Shown here piece by piece: positions 36,852-44,295 of a DNA stretch of 64,000 nt. Every line of letters begins with the position of its first letter. The first letter of the stretch is position 1. Source of the stretch: Gammaproteobacteria bacterium (GTDB lineage Bacteria; Pseudomonadota; Gammaproteobacteria; Chromatiales; Chromatiaceae); assembly GCA_020445335.1 (NCBI GenBank), contig JAGRGU010000001.1, forward strand, positions 1-64,000. Direction: 5' to 3'. Below the pieces are notes generated by a model. The model did not search any database. It was not told the origin of the DNA and saw nothing but the letters and a program-made list of their open reading frames with translations. A program made the position numbers and the translations under genes.

Positions 36852-37202
36852 GGTACAGGATTTTCCCAATTATTTCAGTCTAGTATAGCCAAAATGACAA
36901 GTTGCTGGCGGATTCTACCCTATCGTTGGCAAGCCGCAAACCACCACCCGAGTTTGAGCAGGCATAGCGGGATCAAACGTATGTACCAGCCGGAGTCTGT
37001 GGTCTAAGTAGCAAAAGGAGCTTCAGAGTCCCGGGAATCGTCTGCTATATCGAGAAAGCAACGATCGTACAACGGATAGACAGCAATGTTTAACTGCTGT
37101 TTTCACTCTCCGGGAGATCCAAAAAGTCACACCAAGTTATACCATCAAAATCGTCGTATAACCCCGCTCGGAACCGGCGACGGGCGTTGTAGCAGGTGAG
37201 GA
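36852..37202. other. Intergenic region upstream of dnr
   Basis: 350 bp between dnr and the NnrS-like gene, both on the minus strand. Apart from the candidate dnr -10 element at 36882-36887 and a weak CCCG/CGGG hairpin near 37160-37185 that may end the NnrS-like transcript, I see nothing. No Dnr box was found before dnr itself. Confidence 0.4.
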
Positions 37203-38522
37203 TCAACTTTTCTGCGCAAGAAGCAACGAGGTTTTACGAAATCGCCAGACGGCGATCCAGAGATTGGCCCCAAGCAGCAGGTTGCTCGCCAGAAAAAGAA
37301 AAGCGGCGGGTCGCACAAGATTGTGGGAGTAGAGTACTGCCGCGGCCATGGCTACGGTCGCGAGTAGGTGCAACACAAACTGCACCCTTGCGGCACGATC
37401 AGAGATGAACGCCTTCATATGAGGAATCGCAACCGACATTCTCATCTGTGCCATCTGTCGATTCTGGAGATGAAACCACGAGAGGAAGGGGACGATCTTG
37501 TAGAGCATTCCGTTGACGATTGAGAGTGAGAAACCAAGCAGCAGCCCGATACCCCACAGCGCACCCATACCTCGCCAGCTCGCCAACCAAGGAAGCAGTT
37601 GGCTGCAGACCCAGAGGACTGCGCAACAGATAAGTGAGACCAATCCCGTCACCCAAAACAGCAGCGTGATATCGGGGACTTTGCGTTTACGTCGACGTTG
37701 CAGGTCGAGGGTAATGAAAGCAAACAGAAGATAAAGAACAACGACCGGCACAAGCGAGAATTTTCTTCCTCCCTCCCAGAAAGCCCCCTCCCCGAACTGC
37801 AATAGAGACCATCCGACCAAGGCCAGTAGAATCAACCAAGGGAGGTGGCGTTTCATCCATTGCGGATATTCCGGGGTGACATTGAACATCGGAACCAGCT
37901 GAAACGCGACACTGGACAGCAGCAATCCAACCCACCCGGCCAACCCCCAGCCGAGGTGGATATCGGTCACCACGGCAAGCTCCCTGATCACCAGCCTGCC
38001 GTCGTATCCCAATGACGCAACCACACCCAGCAGTACCGTCACCAGCAAAGACACGAGCGCCAATTGCATCCCCCCGGCCGGCGATCCCCGCGCGACCACA
38101 CCGCGTCGCCAGATTGCCACGACTGTGGCGATGAGGAAAATTGAGAAGCCGGCAACGAGTAGAATCAATGCTGGCGGGAGCGGGCCTGAGCCAAGGAACC
38201 AAGCCACCAGAAACAGCGTCCCCAGCGAGAGTAACAGGTGAACTGCTCCACCAACCACAACCACTCCCGGAACGGGCGCGCCTGCCATCACCGGCAGCAT
38301 CTGCAGCAAGGCGCCGCACATCACCATGGCCAGAAATCCCAATGTCAGCAAATGAGTGAAACCTAACGTCACCGGTAGCCAGCGCGAAACCAGAATCTCC
38401 TCTCCGGCAAGCAACAGTTGCACTGCGGCCAGAATGGAGAAGAGTGGCGCTGTCAGAAAAAAACGGAAGGGGATCGAAATCGGTGGAGCCTGCTGCAGAG
38501 AGAGACTGGCAGTATTGAGCAT
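37203..38522 (-). CDS. NnrS-like polytopic membrane protein
   Basis: 439 residues and about 12 predicted membrane helices filling the whole protein. Segments such as LGFTHLLTLGFLAMVMCGALLQMLP near residue 55 and DIHLGWGLAGWVGLLLSSVAFQLVPMF near 190, with His followed by Met/Gly-rich helices, recall NnrS and the heme-copper oxidase subunit-I fold. Such proteins occur beside NO-responsive genes and protect against NO or its iron complexes. Specific heme or copper ligation cannot be shown here. It is the third gene after a hemerythrin and a DUF2249 gene (18 bp gap), under a Dnr box at 39310. Confidence 0.7.
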   Translation of the reverse strand: MLNTASLSLQQAPPISIPFRFFLTAPLFSILAAVQLLLAGEEILVSRWLPVTLGFTHLLTLGFLAMVMCGALLQMLPVMAGAPVPGVVVVGGAVHLLLSLGTLFLVAWFLGSGPLPPALILLVAGFSIFLIATVVAIWRRGVVARGSPAGGMQLALVSLLVTVLLGVVASLGYDGRLVIRELAVVTDIHLGWGLAGWVGLLLSSVAFQLVPMFNVTPEYPQWMKRHLPWLILLALVGWSLLQFGEGAFWEGGRKFSLVPVVVLYLLFAFITLDLQRRRKRKVPDITLLFWVTGLVSLICCAVLWVCSQLLPWLASWRGMGALWGIGLLLGFSLSIVNGMLYKIVPFLSWFHLQNRQMAQMRMSVAIPHMKAFISDRAARVQFVLHLLATVAMAAAVLYSHNLVRPAAFLFLASNLLLGANLWIAVWRFRKTSLLLAQKS

Positions 38523-38540
38523 AGGGGGCGCCGCTCGACC

Positions 38541-38786
38541 CTAACCGTCACTGACCGCAGGTCCACTCTCCTCTGAATGCCAGATGCGAATGACGAACTG
38601 CGTCCCCTCGCCACCCTGCACCGACCAACGGAAACCCTGCTCCGCCAGAATAGGGTACAACAGCCGGGGTTCACGGCGATGCATCACTTTGAGACTGTCA
38701 CCCCTCTGCAGCGTTTGCAGAGCGGTAAGCACACGCTCCATCGGCTCGCAGGGCTCAAGCTCACTCACATCCAGCAGGTGTTCCAT
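38541..38786 (-). CDS. DUF2249 (TusA/SirA-like) small protein
   Basis: 81 residues starting MEHLLDVSELEPCEPMERVLTAL. The segment LQTLQRGDSLKVMHRREPRLLYPILAEQGF and the final strand VIRIWH are typical of DUF2249, a TusA-like fold that lacks the TusA cysteine in CPxP; here the position reads EPCEPMER. DUF2249 proteins co-occur with hemerythrins and NO-reducing oxidases. It lies 22 bp after the hemerythrin gene and 18 bp before the NnrS-like gene. Confidence 0.85.
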   Translation of the reverse strand: MEHLLDVSELEPCEPMERVLTALQTLQRGDSLKVMHRREPRLLYPILAEQGFRWSVQGGEGTQFVIRIWHSEESGPAVSDG

Positions 38787-38808
38787 GCCAAATCGCTCCC
38801 GACGCTGA

Positions 38809-39243
38809 CTAGACGGGAACCAGCTCGCTTGCTATTGACGCCCCGGCCTGGCCCAAGGCCTGATCCATCATTGGATAGAGCATCTGCTCCTCCTTCATAT
38901 TGTGCTGTTGCATGATCATCATCAAGGTCTCAGACCGCCCGAGATAACCCGCCTTGTCCTGCGCTTTCAGCGATACCGCCATCTCATCCACCAGCTGGCG
39001 CATCTGATTATGCTCCATGCGCATGATCTGTGTCGGCCCCATCGTATGGCCGACATGCCCCTCGAACGCGGGGAACAGGCGCTCCTCCTCCATCGCGAAG
39101 TGATTGAGCGTCGCCTCCCGAAACAGCTTGAACAGATGCTCCCCCTTTATCCACTCCCCTGCGGATATGGCAGCTTCGGTCTCACTGAAGTATTCATCGC
39201 AGTGACGATGGTCTGCAGTCATGGTTCCGGCGATAGTCGACAT
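38809..39243 (-). CDS. Hemerythrin-domain protein
   Basis: 144 residues forming a single hemerythrin HHE domain. Likely di-iron ligands are the histidines in ADHRHCDEYF (residue ~12), HFAMEEERLFP (~55), and HNQM and HNMKEEQMLYP in the second helix pair. It is soluble and cytoplasmic. First gene of an apparent operon with DUF2249 and the NnrS-like gene, preceded by a perfect Dnr box 67 bp upstream with a GATAGT hexamer at the right distance. Likely role: NO or oxygen binding and repair during denitrification, as for related Ric/YtfE-type proteins; the exact function is inferred. Confidence 0.87.
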   Translation of the reverse strand: MSTIAGTMTADHRHCDEYFSETEAAISAGEWIKGEHLFKLFREATLNHFAMEEERLFPAFEGHVGHTMGPTQIMRMEHNQMRQLVDEMAVSLKAQDKAGYLGRSETLMMIMQQHNMKEEQMLYPMMDQALGQAGASIASELVPV

Positions 39244-39309
39244 GGTCCGTTCCGTATGAATCTCTTTTTACTTGGCGGATGAAACTATCACCCCGCATCT
39301 GGAGCAACA

Positions 39310-39323
39310 TTGACATCCATCAA
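39310..39323 (-). promoter_or_regulatory. Dnr/Fnr box, hemerythrin operon
   Basis: TTGACATCCATCAA, a perfect TTGAC-N4-ATCAA dyad. Its centre is 30 bases from a GATAGT hexamer (39284-39289, minus strand), the spacing of a class II activated promoter reading toward the hemerythrin gene. Confidence 0.78.
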
Positions 39324-39421
39324 ACACCGGAAAGAGTCATATTTTCTAATTTAATTAATTGAACACTTTAGAAAACTACATTTTTCGAACCTTTTTCCGC
39401 ACCAAATCAATGCGGATTCTC

Positions 39422-39435
39422 TTGATCTGAGTCAA
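39422..39435 (+). promoter_or_regulatory. Dnr/Fnr box, octaheme cytochrome gene
   Basis: TTGATCTGAGTCAA, a perfect dyad. A TTTATT hexamer at 39455-39460 lies about 29 bases downstream of the centre, predicting a start near 39470 and an unusually long leader before the GTG at 39647. Confidence 0.75.
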
Positions 39436-39646
39436 GGATTCATCCACTCCAATCTTTATTGTTAGAGGCGCTCAAAACGGGTTCGTCAGAAAACCCGTAA
39501 TAGCGAACAGCAGTTGCGTTAAGAATCAATAATACCGGCGGAACCCGGCAGTATCCGCACCATAGCAAGCGACCAGATCCCAATCGGTCGCTTATGGCTG
39601 TTGTCGTTCGAAACAAAACTATAAATTCATACAAGGAGAGATCGAA
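39436..39646 (+). other. Structured 5' leader of the octaheme cytochrome gene
   Basis: About 175 untranslated bases are predicted after the promoter. They contain two clear hairpins: ACGGGTT/AACCCGT at 39476-39497, and AAGCGACC/GGTCGCTT near 39568-39594, extended by CCATA/TATGG flanks, plus a smaller GCCGG-type helix between them. The ribosome-binding site AAGGAGAG follows at about 39634. The pattern suggests a regulatory leader, but it does not match the c-di-GMP (GEMM) or other riboswitch consensus that I know. Confidence 0.45.
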
Positions 39647-41101
39647 GTGAAACTCCATAGAGTTCTGAAGCTAGGAATTCTTGGCTTTGCGCTGATCGTG
39701 GGGCATGTAGGAGCCGTTGCCGCGACTGAGGGTGAAGCCAAGAAGCGTTTGGACGAAGACCAGATGGCCCATAAGGACTGCCTGGGATGCCACGTCAATG
39801 TAACACCGGGAATCGTTACCCAGCATCTTGACAGTCCACACGCGAACACCAAACAGAAAGAGCAGGAAGTTCGTTGCCATGATTGCCACGGCACCAACCA
39901 CAATTCGATGGATGACTGGGCCAAGGCCGCGATGCCCACGGCAGAAACCTGCGGTGAGTGCCACAAAAAGCAGATGAAACAACACCAGGCAGGCAAGCAC
40001 AACCTCGGCTGGATGGTGATGAAGTCCCAGATCGCATGGCACGGCCAGCCTGGCTCCATCACCGAACAGGGATACCGCGGCTGCTCGGGCTGCCACAAGA
40101 TCGGCGACAAAGGTTTGATCGGCGTCACCGGTGGAAACATGGGCGAAGTCAAGCATGATGGCGGCAAAGAAGCCTCCGCCTATCGTTACGGCAATGCGCA
40201 ATGCGACGCCTGCCATACCCGTCACAGCTTCAAGACCTCGGAAGCCAAAGACCCGAGAGCCTGCTCAAACTGCCACATGGGCTTCGATCACCCGCAGTGG
40301 GAGATGTATACCTCCTCCAAGCACGGCGTGATTTGGGGCATCGAGGGACATGAAGAGGATGCGCGTGCTCCCACCTGCCAGACTTGCCATATCATGGAGG
40401 GCGATCACGAGGTCAGAACGCCGTGGGGCTTCCTCGGTCTGCGCATTCCCACCAAGGCCAACGTCCTGGCATTGATCGACGTCGCACCTTCGCTCGAAGA
40501 ACCGCTGAGAAAGCTCGCCGCGGCGTTGCCGGAAGGTAACTATATGGATGTTGACGACGATCCGCAGTGGACTTTTGACCGAGCGCTCATTCTGCAGGCA
40601 GCCGGCGTGCTTGATGACGCTCTGCAACCCACTGAGCGCTTCGTGGAGATTGTGGTACAGGCGCAGGCCGCACGTGGCCCCGATGAGTTCAACCAGATTC
40701 GCAAGGCGATGAAAACCAACTGCAACAAATGCCATGCGAAAGGCTTTATTGACGAGCACTTCAAAGCATCGGACGAAATCGTCAAAGCGGCAGACCATGA
40801 ATTCGCCAAAGCCATTCAAGCGGTTCAGGGACTCTATCGCGACGGCATTCTGAAAAAACCGGAGGGGTGGAAATACGCACCCGACCTGCTGCAGTACTAT
40901 GACGCGAAAACCAAGGTCGAGCAGGAACTCTATCTGATCATGCTCGAATATCGCCAGCGCACCTTCCAGGGCGCTTTCCATGTCAGCAATGACTATATGC
41001 ACTGGTATGGCTGGGCTCCGCTGAAAACCGCCGTCAACACGATCCTGGAAGAGGCGAAGAAAATGCGAGCCGAGCACGAGAACAAGATGGCGGCCAAGTA
41101 G
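39647..41101 (+). CDS. Octaheme cytochrome c, hydroxylamine oxidoreductase family
   Basis: 484 residues, GTG start after AAGGAG, with signal peptide (MKLHRVLKLGILGFALIVG...AVAA). There are eight CxxCH motifs: CLGCH, CHDCH, CGECH, CSGCH, CDACH, CSNCH, CQTCH and, after a 110-residue gap, CNKCH. The segment CDACHTRHSF and SSKHGVIWGIEG are HAO-family marks around the catalytic heme. The C-terminal DYMHWYGWAPL region corresponds to where ammonia oxidisers carry the tyrosine cross-linked to heme P460; whether that tyrosine is kept cannot be judged without alignment. Under a Dnr box it may oxidise hydroxylamine/NO or reduce nitrite or NO. haoB and cytochrome partner genes are absent next to it. Confidence 0.85.
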   Translation: MKLHRVLKLGILGFALIVGHVGAVAATEGEAKKRLDEDQMAHKDCLGCHVNVTPGIVTQHLDSPHANTKQKEQEVRCHDCHGTNHNSMDDWAKAAMPTAETCGECHKKQMKQHQAGKHNLGWMVMKSQIAWHGQPGSITEQGYRGCSGCHKIGDKGLIGVTGGNMGEVKHDGGKEASAYRYGNAQCDACHTRHSFKTSEAKDPRACSNCHMGFDHPQWEMYTSSKHGVIWGIEGHEEDARAPTCQTCHIMEGDHEVRTPWGFLGLRIPTKANVLALIDVAPSLEEPLRKLAAALPEGNYMDVDDDPQWTFDRALILQAAGVLDDALQPTERFVEIVVQAQAARGPDEFNQIRKAMKTNCNKCHAKGFIDEHFKASDEIVKAADHEFAKAIQAVQGLYRDGILKKPEGWKYAPDLLQYYDAKTKVEQELYLIMLEYRQRTFQGAFHVSNDYMHWYGWAPLKTAVNTILEEAKKMRAEHENKMAAK

Positions 41102-41140
41102 CAACAAACGCCAGCCTGTAATCAACTGCTGCAACCTTGC

Positions 41141-41171
41141 AAAGGGGGTAGTCTTGATGGCTACCCCCTTT
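41141..41171 (+). terminator. Terminator after octaheme cytochrome gene
   Basis: Perfect 11-bp stem AAAGGGGGTAG/CTACCCCCTTT with a nine-base loop, followed by CTTTATTCTT, 40 bases past the stop codon. Confidence 0.85.
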
Positions 41172-41519
41172 CTTTATTCTTAATAAAGTACGCCGAGAGA
41201 GACGGCCGCGCTGCGAACCTTCTTCGAGCTTTTGCCCGGCCACCCATCGATCGTAAACTGCGAAGAGGACGATCTCTCCGCACGGAAAAATCCACGAATA
41301 CCGCAACAAGAAGCCGTACCGGAAACGGTCTCCTCCACCCGATCCCGAGCGGTCACGATTCTTTTGGGAGTTTCTGACCGGTCAATCGGGTCAACGTCAG
41401 CGTATCGGGACGGGGTCGACATCCTTGCGCCCCTCTCTACTTGCCTGAGGGAACCCTGCGCAGTTCCGTGTTAAATATACGACGAATGCACTCGCACCTT
41501 TGCAGGGCGTCGGAAAAAA
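41172..41519. other. Intergenic region without recognised gene
   Basis: About 350 bp between the octaheme cytochrome terminator and the 3' end of the bacteriohemerythrin gene. Two 80-codon frames overlap on opposite strands here, neither with a ribosome-binding site or any motif. Nothing else was seen. Confidence 0.4.
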
Positions 41520-42083
41520 TCAGGCCTGGTGCCGTTTGATATACGGACCGTAGTGTTTGTCAGTAACGTTGATGTGTTCTATCAGCCAGTCGCTCAGGTA
41601 GTTGGCAACGCCGTCGAGCGCTTCGTGGCCGAGTTGCTTATACTCTTCCCGGAAACCTTCCACCTTGTCGATCATGCTGCGGTGGATCTCTTTGTGCGCG
41701 GCCAGGTCCGGATACCCGGCCGCCTCCATCATCTGCTCTTCGCGTTCAAAGTGATACTTGGTGTAGTCTACGAGTTCGTCGAGCGTCTTCCGCTCAAACT
41801 CCTCTCCGGTATGGTAGCGAAAGGCGACCTGGAACCGGTTGAGCAAGTCGATCAGTCGCTTGTGGTCGTCATCCAACTGGCCAACGCCCACGCTATAGGA
41901 CTCCTTCCAAACCACTTGGTCCCGTGAGGACACCCAGCGGTAGGCAATGACGATGACGACCAGCAGTGCGATCAATACCCAGGGAACCGGATTGGTCGGC
42001 CCAAAAAGAAATCCCAGGCCGATAGCGACGATCAGCAGCCCGATCACTGCCGCCAAAACCAAAGCATTCAAATTTCTTTTCAT
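41520..42083 (-). CDS. Membrane-anchored bacteriohemerythrin
   Basis: 187 residues: two N-terminal membrane helices (LVLAAVIGLLIVAIGLGFLF and VPWVLIALLVVIVIAYRWV) and a cytoplasmic bacteriohemerythrin domain. The di-iron ligands follow the classic pattern: H in DDDHKRLIDLLN, HTGEE, YHFEREE, HKEIH and HINVTDKHY. The protein probably binds oxygen or NO next to the inner membrane; membrane forms are less common than soluble ones. An imperfect Dnr box with a perfect TATAAT at good spacing lies upstream, so anaerobic or NO induction is likely. Confidence 0.9.
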   Translation of the reverse strand: MKRNLNALVLAAVIGLLIVAIGLGFLFGPTNPVPWVLIALLVVIVIAYRWVSSRDQVVWKESYSVGVGQLDDDHKRLIDLLNRFQVAFRYHTGEEFERKTLDELVDYTKYHFEREEQMMEAAGYPDLAAHKEIHRSMIDKVEGFREEYKQLGHEALDGVANYLSDWLIEHINVTDKHYGPYIKRHQA

Positions 42084-42203
42084 AACTTTCTAAGGTCCGA
42101 CAGCCAGTTTGCACCTTGGTCGTCCAAGCTGACCGTTAAGGTTACCCGCTCAACAAACGGAAAAACCGGATTGTATTATAGTTAACCGCTGAAACCGTCA
42201 TAG

Positions 42204-42217
42204 CTGACTTGGATCAA
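42204..42217 (-). promoter_or_regulatory. Imperfect Dnr/Fnr box, bacteriohemerythrin gene
   Basis: CTGACTTGGATCAA matches TTGAY-N4-RTCAA with one mismatch at the first base. TATAAT on the minus strand (42175-42180) lies 33 bases away, centre to centre. The 200-bp stretch from here to the nirS box holds a small UUCG-loop hairpin (AAAACC/GGTTTT near 42389-42404) and no gene. Confidence 0.55.
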
Positions 42218-42436
42218 CTATTGACCAACGCCGGCGCTCCCTGGGCGATTGCAAATTTTCCAACAGTAACATTGTTGTCATGTAACCCAGTTCAATTCAG
42301 AAAGCATCCGTATTTACTAATTTTCTGATAACTACCCACTATTGGGTATTGGTAAACACGATATGCGACGGAGCAATCATCAAAGCCTAAAAACCTTCGG
42401 TTTTCATAGAATATTAAACGAAAGTTCCCCCTTACT

Positions 42437-42450
42437 TTGATGTAAATCAA
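42437..42450 (+). promoter_or_regulatory. Dnr/Fnr box, nirS promoter
   Basis: TTGATGTAAATCAA, a perfect dyad, with TACGAT/GATGTT hexamers 29-32 bases downstream of its centre and the nirS ATG about 107 bases downstream. This is the expected architecture of an activator at -41.5. Confidence 0.83.
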
Positions 42451-42556
42451 AGACGTTCTCTACCGCCTGTACGATGTTATCGGCTCCGGTGAATGAGCTT
42501 TAAAAAGTCGTTTGCCAGCTTCTCTCTGCAACAGCAATTGATTGGGGATTGTCTTG

Positions 42557-44185
42557 ATGAAAAAAATGAAATTCAGTCTGTCTGCTCTTGGAGTGGCAGT
42601 CGGTCTGGCAGCTTCCGGTATCGCCGTGAATGTCTCCGCCGCCGAGCCCACCCTCTCCGAGGCGGCTTTTGAAAATGCCAAAACCATCTACTTCCAGCGC
42701 TGCGCCGGTTGCCACGGTACCCTGCGTAAAGGTGCCACGGGTAAGAACCTCGAACCCAAGAACACCATGAAGCTGGGGCAGGAGCGTCTCGAGAAGATCA
42801 TCACCTACGGTACAGAAGGCGGCATGAACAACTTCGATGACATCCTGTCGGCCGACGAGATAAAGCTGATGGCCACCTATGTCCAGATGGAGCCGCCGAT
42901 TCCGCCTGAGATGAGCCTGGAACTGATGAAGGAGCGCTGGAAAACCTTCGTCGATCCCAAGGACTACCCGACCAAGCCTCTGCATGGCCGCAATGTGGAT
43001 AACTTCTTCCTGGTCATCGAGCGTGATGTCGGCAAGGTGGCGGTTATCGACGGCGACAAGAAAGAGGTCGTTGCCCACATACCCACGGGCTACGCGGTAC
43101 ACGTATTGAAATCCGCCGAGCACCACAATAAGCTGCACTCAGAAAACCCGGGGCGCTTCTGGTACACCCAGGGACGTGACGGCAAACTGACCAAGATCGA
43201 CCTGTGGCAGACTCCAGACAAGATGAAGGTTGCCGAAGTGCAGATCGCCTATGACGCGCGTGACGTCGCCGTCTCTGGCGACGGCAAATACGTTGTAGGC
43301 GGCGGCTACTGGCCACCTCACTTCGTTATCGCCGACGCTATGACGATGGAACCACTGAAAGTAGTCTCTGCCCGCGGCGTAAATGTCGACGGCAACTACG
43401 TCAACGAGTCGCGTGTCGCCGCGATCTACGACACCCCCCATCAATCGAGCTGGCTGGTCTCCATGAAGGAGCTGGGGCAGATGTGGCAGGTTCACTACGA
43501 CGACATCGACAATCTGAAGATCACTAAGATGGATACCGCCAAGTTCCTGCATGACGGTTTCTATGATCCCACCGGTCGCTACTTCCAGATCGCCGCCAAC
43601 GCCTCAAACAAGATGGTTGTAGTGGATACCGAAACAGAGAAACTGGAGGCTTTGATCGATACCGACAAGCTGCCGCATCCGGGGCCTGGTGCCAACTGGA
43701 TGGACCCGAAGTGCGGTCCGGTCGGTGGCACCACCCACCTGGGTGTAGGCAAAGTCACCGTCTGGGGCAACGACCCGGCCGGTCACAAGGATCAGGCCTG
43801 GAAGATCTGCTACGAAGTGGAAACCGACGGTCCCGGTGTCTTCATTCGCACGCATCCGAAGAGCAAATACTTCTGGGCTGATCAGACCAAGCATCCGGAA
43901 CCTGAGGTACAGCAGTCGATTCAGGTTATCTCCAAGGATACCCACGAGATCGTCAAGACCCTCCGTCTGACCGACAAACCCGGCTATGCCGCGGTCCATA
44001 TCGAGTTCAACAACGATGGCTCTGAAGTCTGGACCTCAGTCTGGAACCGTAAAGACAGTAAAGAGCCCAATGGCGAGATCATTATCTTCGACGCCAATAC
44101 CCTCGAAGAGAAGGCTCGCGTAAAAGGTCTGTATGCTCCTACCGGCAAATTCAATGTTCACAACCGCATCAACCACGTGACCTGA
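42557..44185 (+). CDS. nirS: Cytochrome cd1 nitrite reductase
   Basis: 542 residues from the ATG at 42557. Reduces nitrite to nitric oxide in the periplasm, the key step of denitrification. After the signal peptide (MKKMKFSLSALGVAVGLAASGIAVNVSA) comes the cytochrome c domain with CAGCHGTLRKGATGKNLEP near residue 50, then the eight-bladed heme-d1 propeller. Its active-site histidines are seen in FLHDGFYDP and LPHPGPGANW; TGYAVHVLKSA matches the d1 ligand segment. A terminator 31 bases after the stop ends the transcript, so the rest of the nir genes have a separate promoter. Confidence 0.97.
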   Translation: MKKMKFSLSALGVAVGLAASGIAVNVSAAEPTLSEAAFENAKTIYFQRCAGCHGTLRKGATGKNLEPKNTMKLGQERLEKIITYGTEGGMNNFDDILSADEIKLMATYVQMEPPIPPEMSLELMKERWKTFVDPKDYPTKPLHGRNVDNFFLVIERDVGKVAVIDGDKKEVVAHIPTGYAVHVLKSAEHHNKLHSENPGRFWYTQGRDGKLTKIDLWQTPDKMKVAEVQIAYDARDVAVSGDGKYVVGGGYWPPHFVIADAMTMEPLKVVSARGVNVDGNYVNESRVAAIYDTPHQSSWLVSMKELGQMWQVHYDDIDNLKITKMDTAKFLHDGFYDPTGRYFQIAANASNKMVVVDTETEKLEALIDTDKLPHPGPGANWMDPKCGPVGGTTHLGVGKVTVWGNDPAGHKDQAWKICYEVETDGPGVFIRTHPKSKYFWADQTKHPEPEVQQSIQVISKDTHEIVKTLRLTDKPGYAAVHIEFNNDGSEVWTSVWNRKDSKEPNGEIIIFDANTLEEKARVKGLYAPTGKFNVHNRINHVT

Positions 44186-44215
44186 TTGTCGGAGCCTGGC
44201 AGCAAGTAGTAACCA

Positions 44216-44248
44216 GCGGGCATGGACACACTCCATGCCCGCTTTTTT
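44216..44248 (+). terminator. Terminator after nirS
   Basis: Perfect 11-bp stem GCGGGCATGGA/TCCATGCCCGC followed by six Ts. Confidence 0.92.
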
Positions 44249-44295
44249 AATCTCAATATTGATCAGATTCGTTCTTTAGATTAAGGGCAGGAACC

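Noticed and set aside
39436-39646. Known c-di-GMP (GEMM) riboswitch before the octaheme cytochrome
   Set aside because: The conserved CACGCA...AAACC and GNRA tetraloop receptor pattern of GEMM is not present.
41180-41474. Small overlapping 80-codon frames on both strands
   Set aside because: No ribosome-binding site, signal or motif in either.
44256-44280. Dnr box before the NapC fusion gene
   Set aside because: Only one half-site (TTGATCAGATT) is present; the second half does not match.
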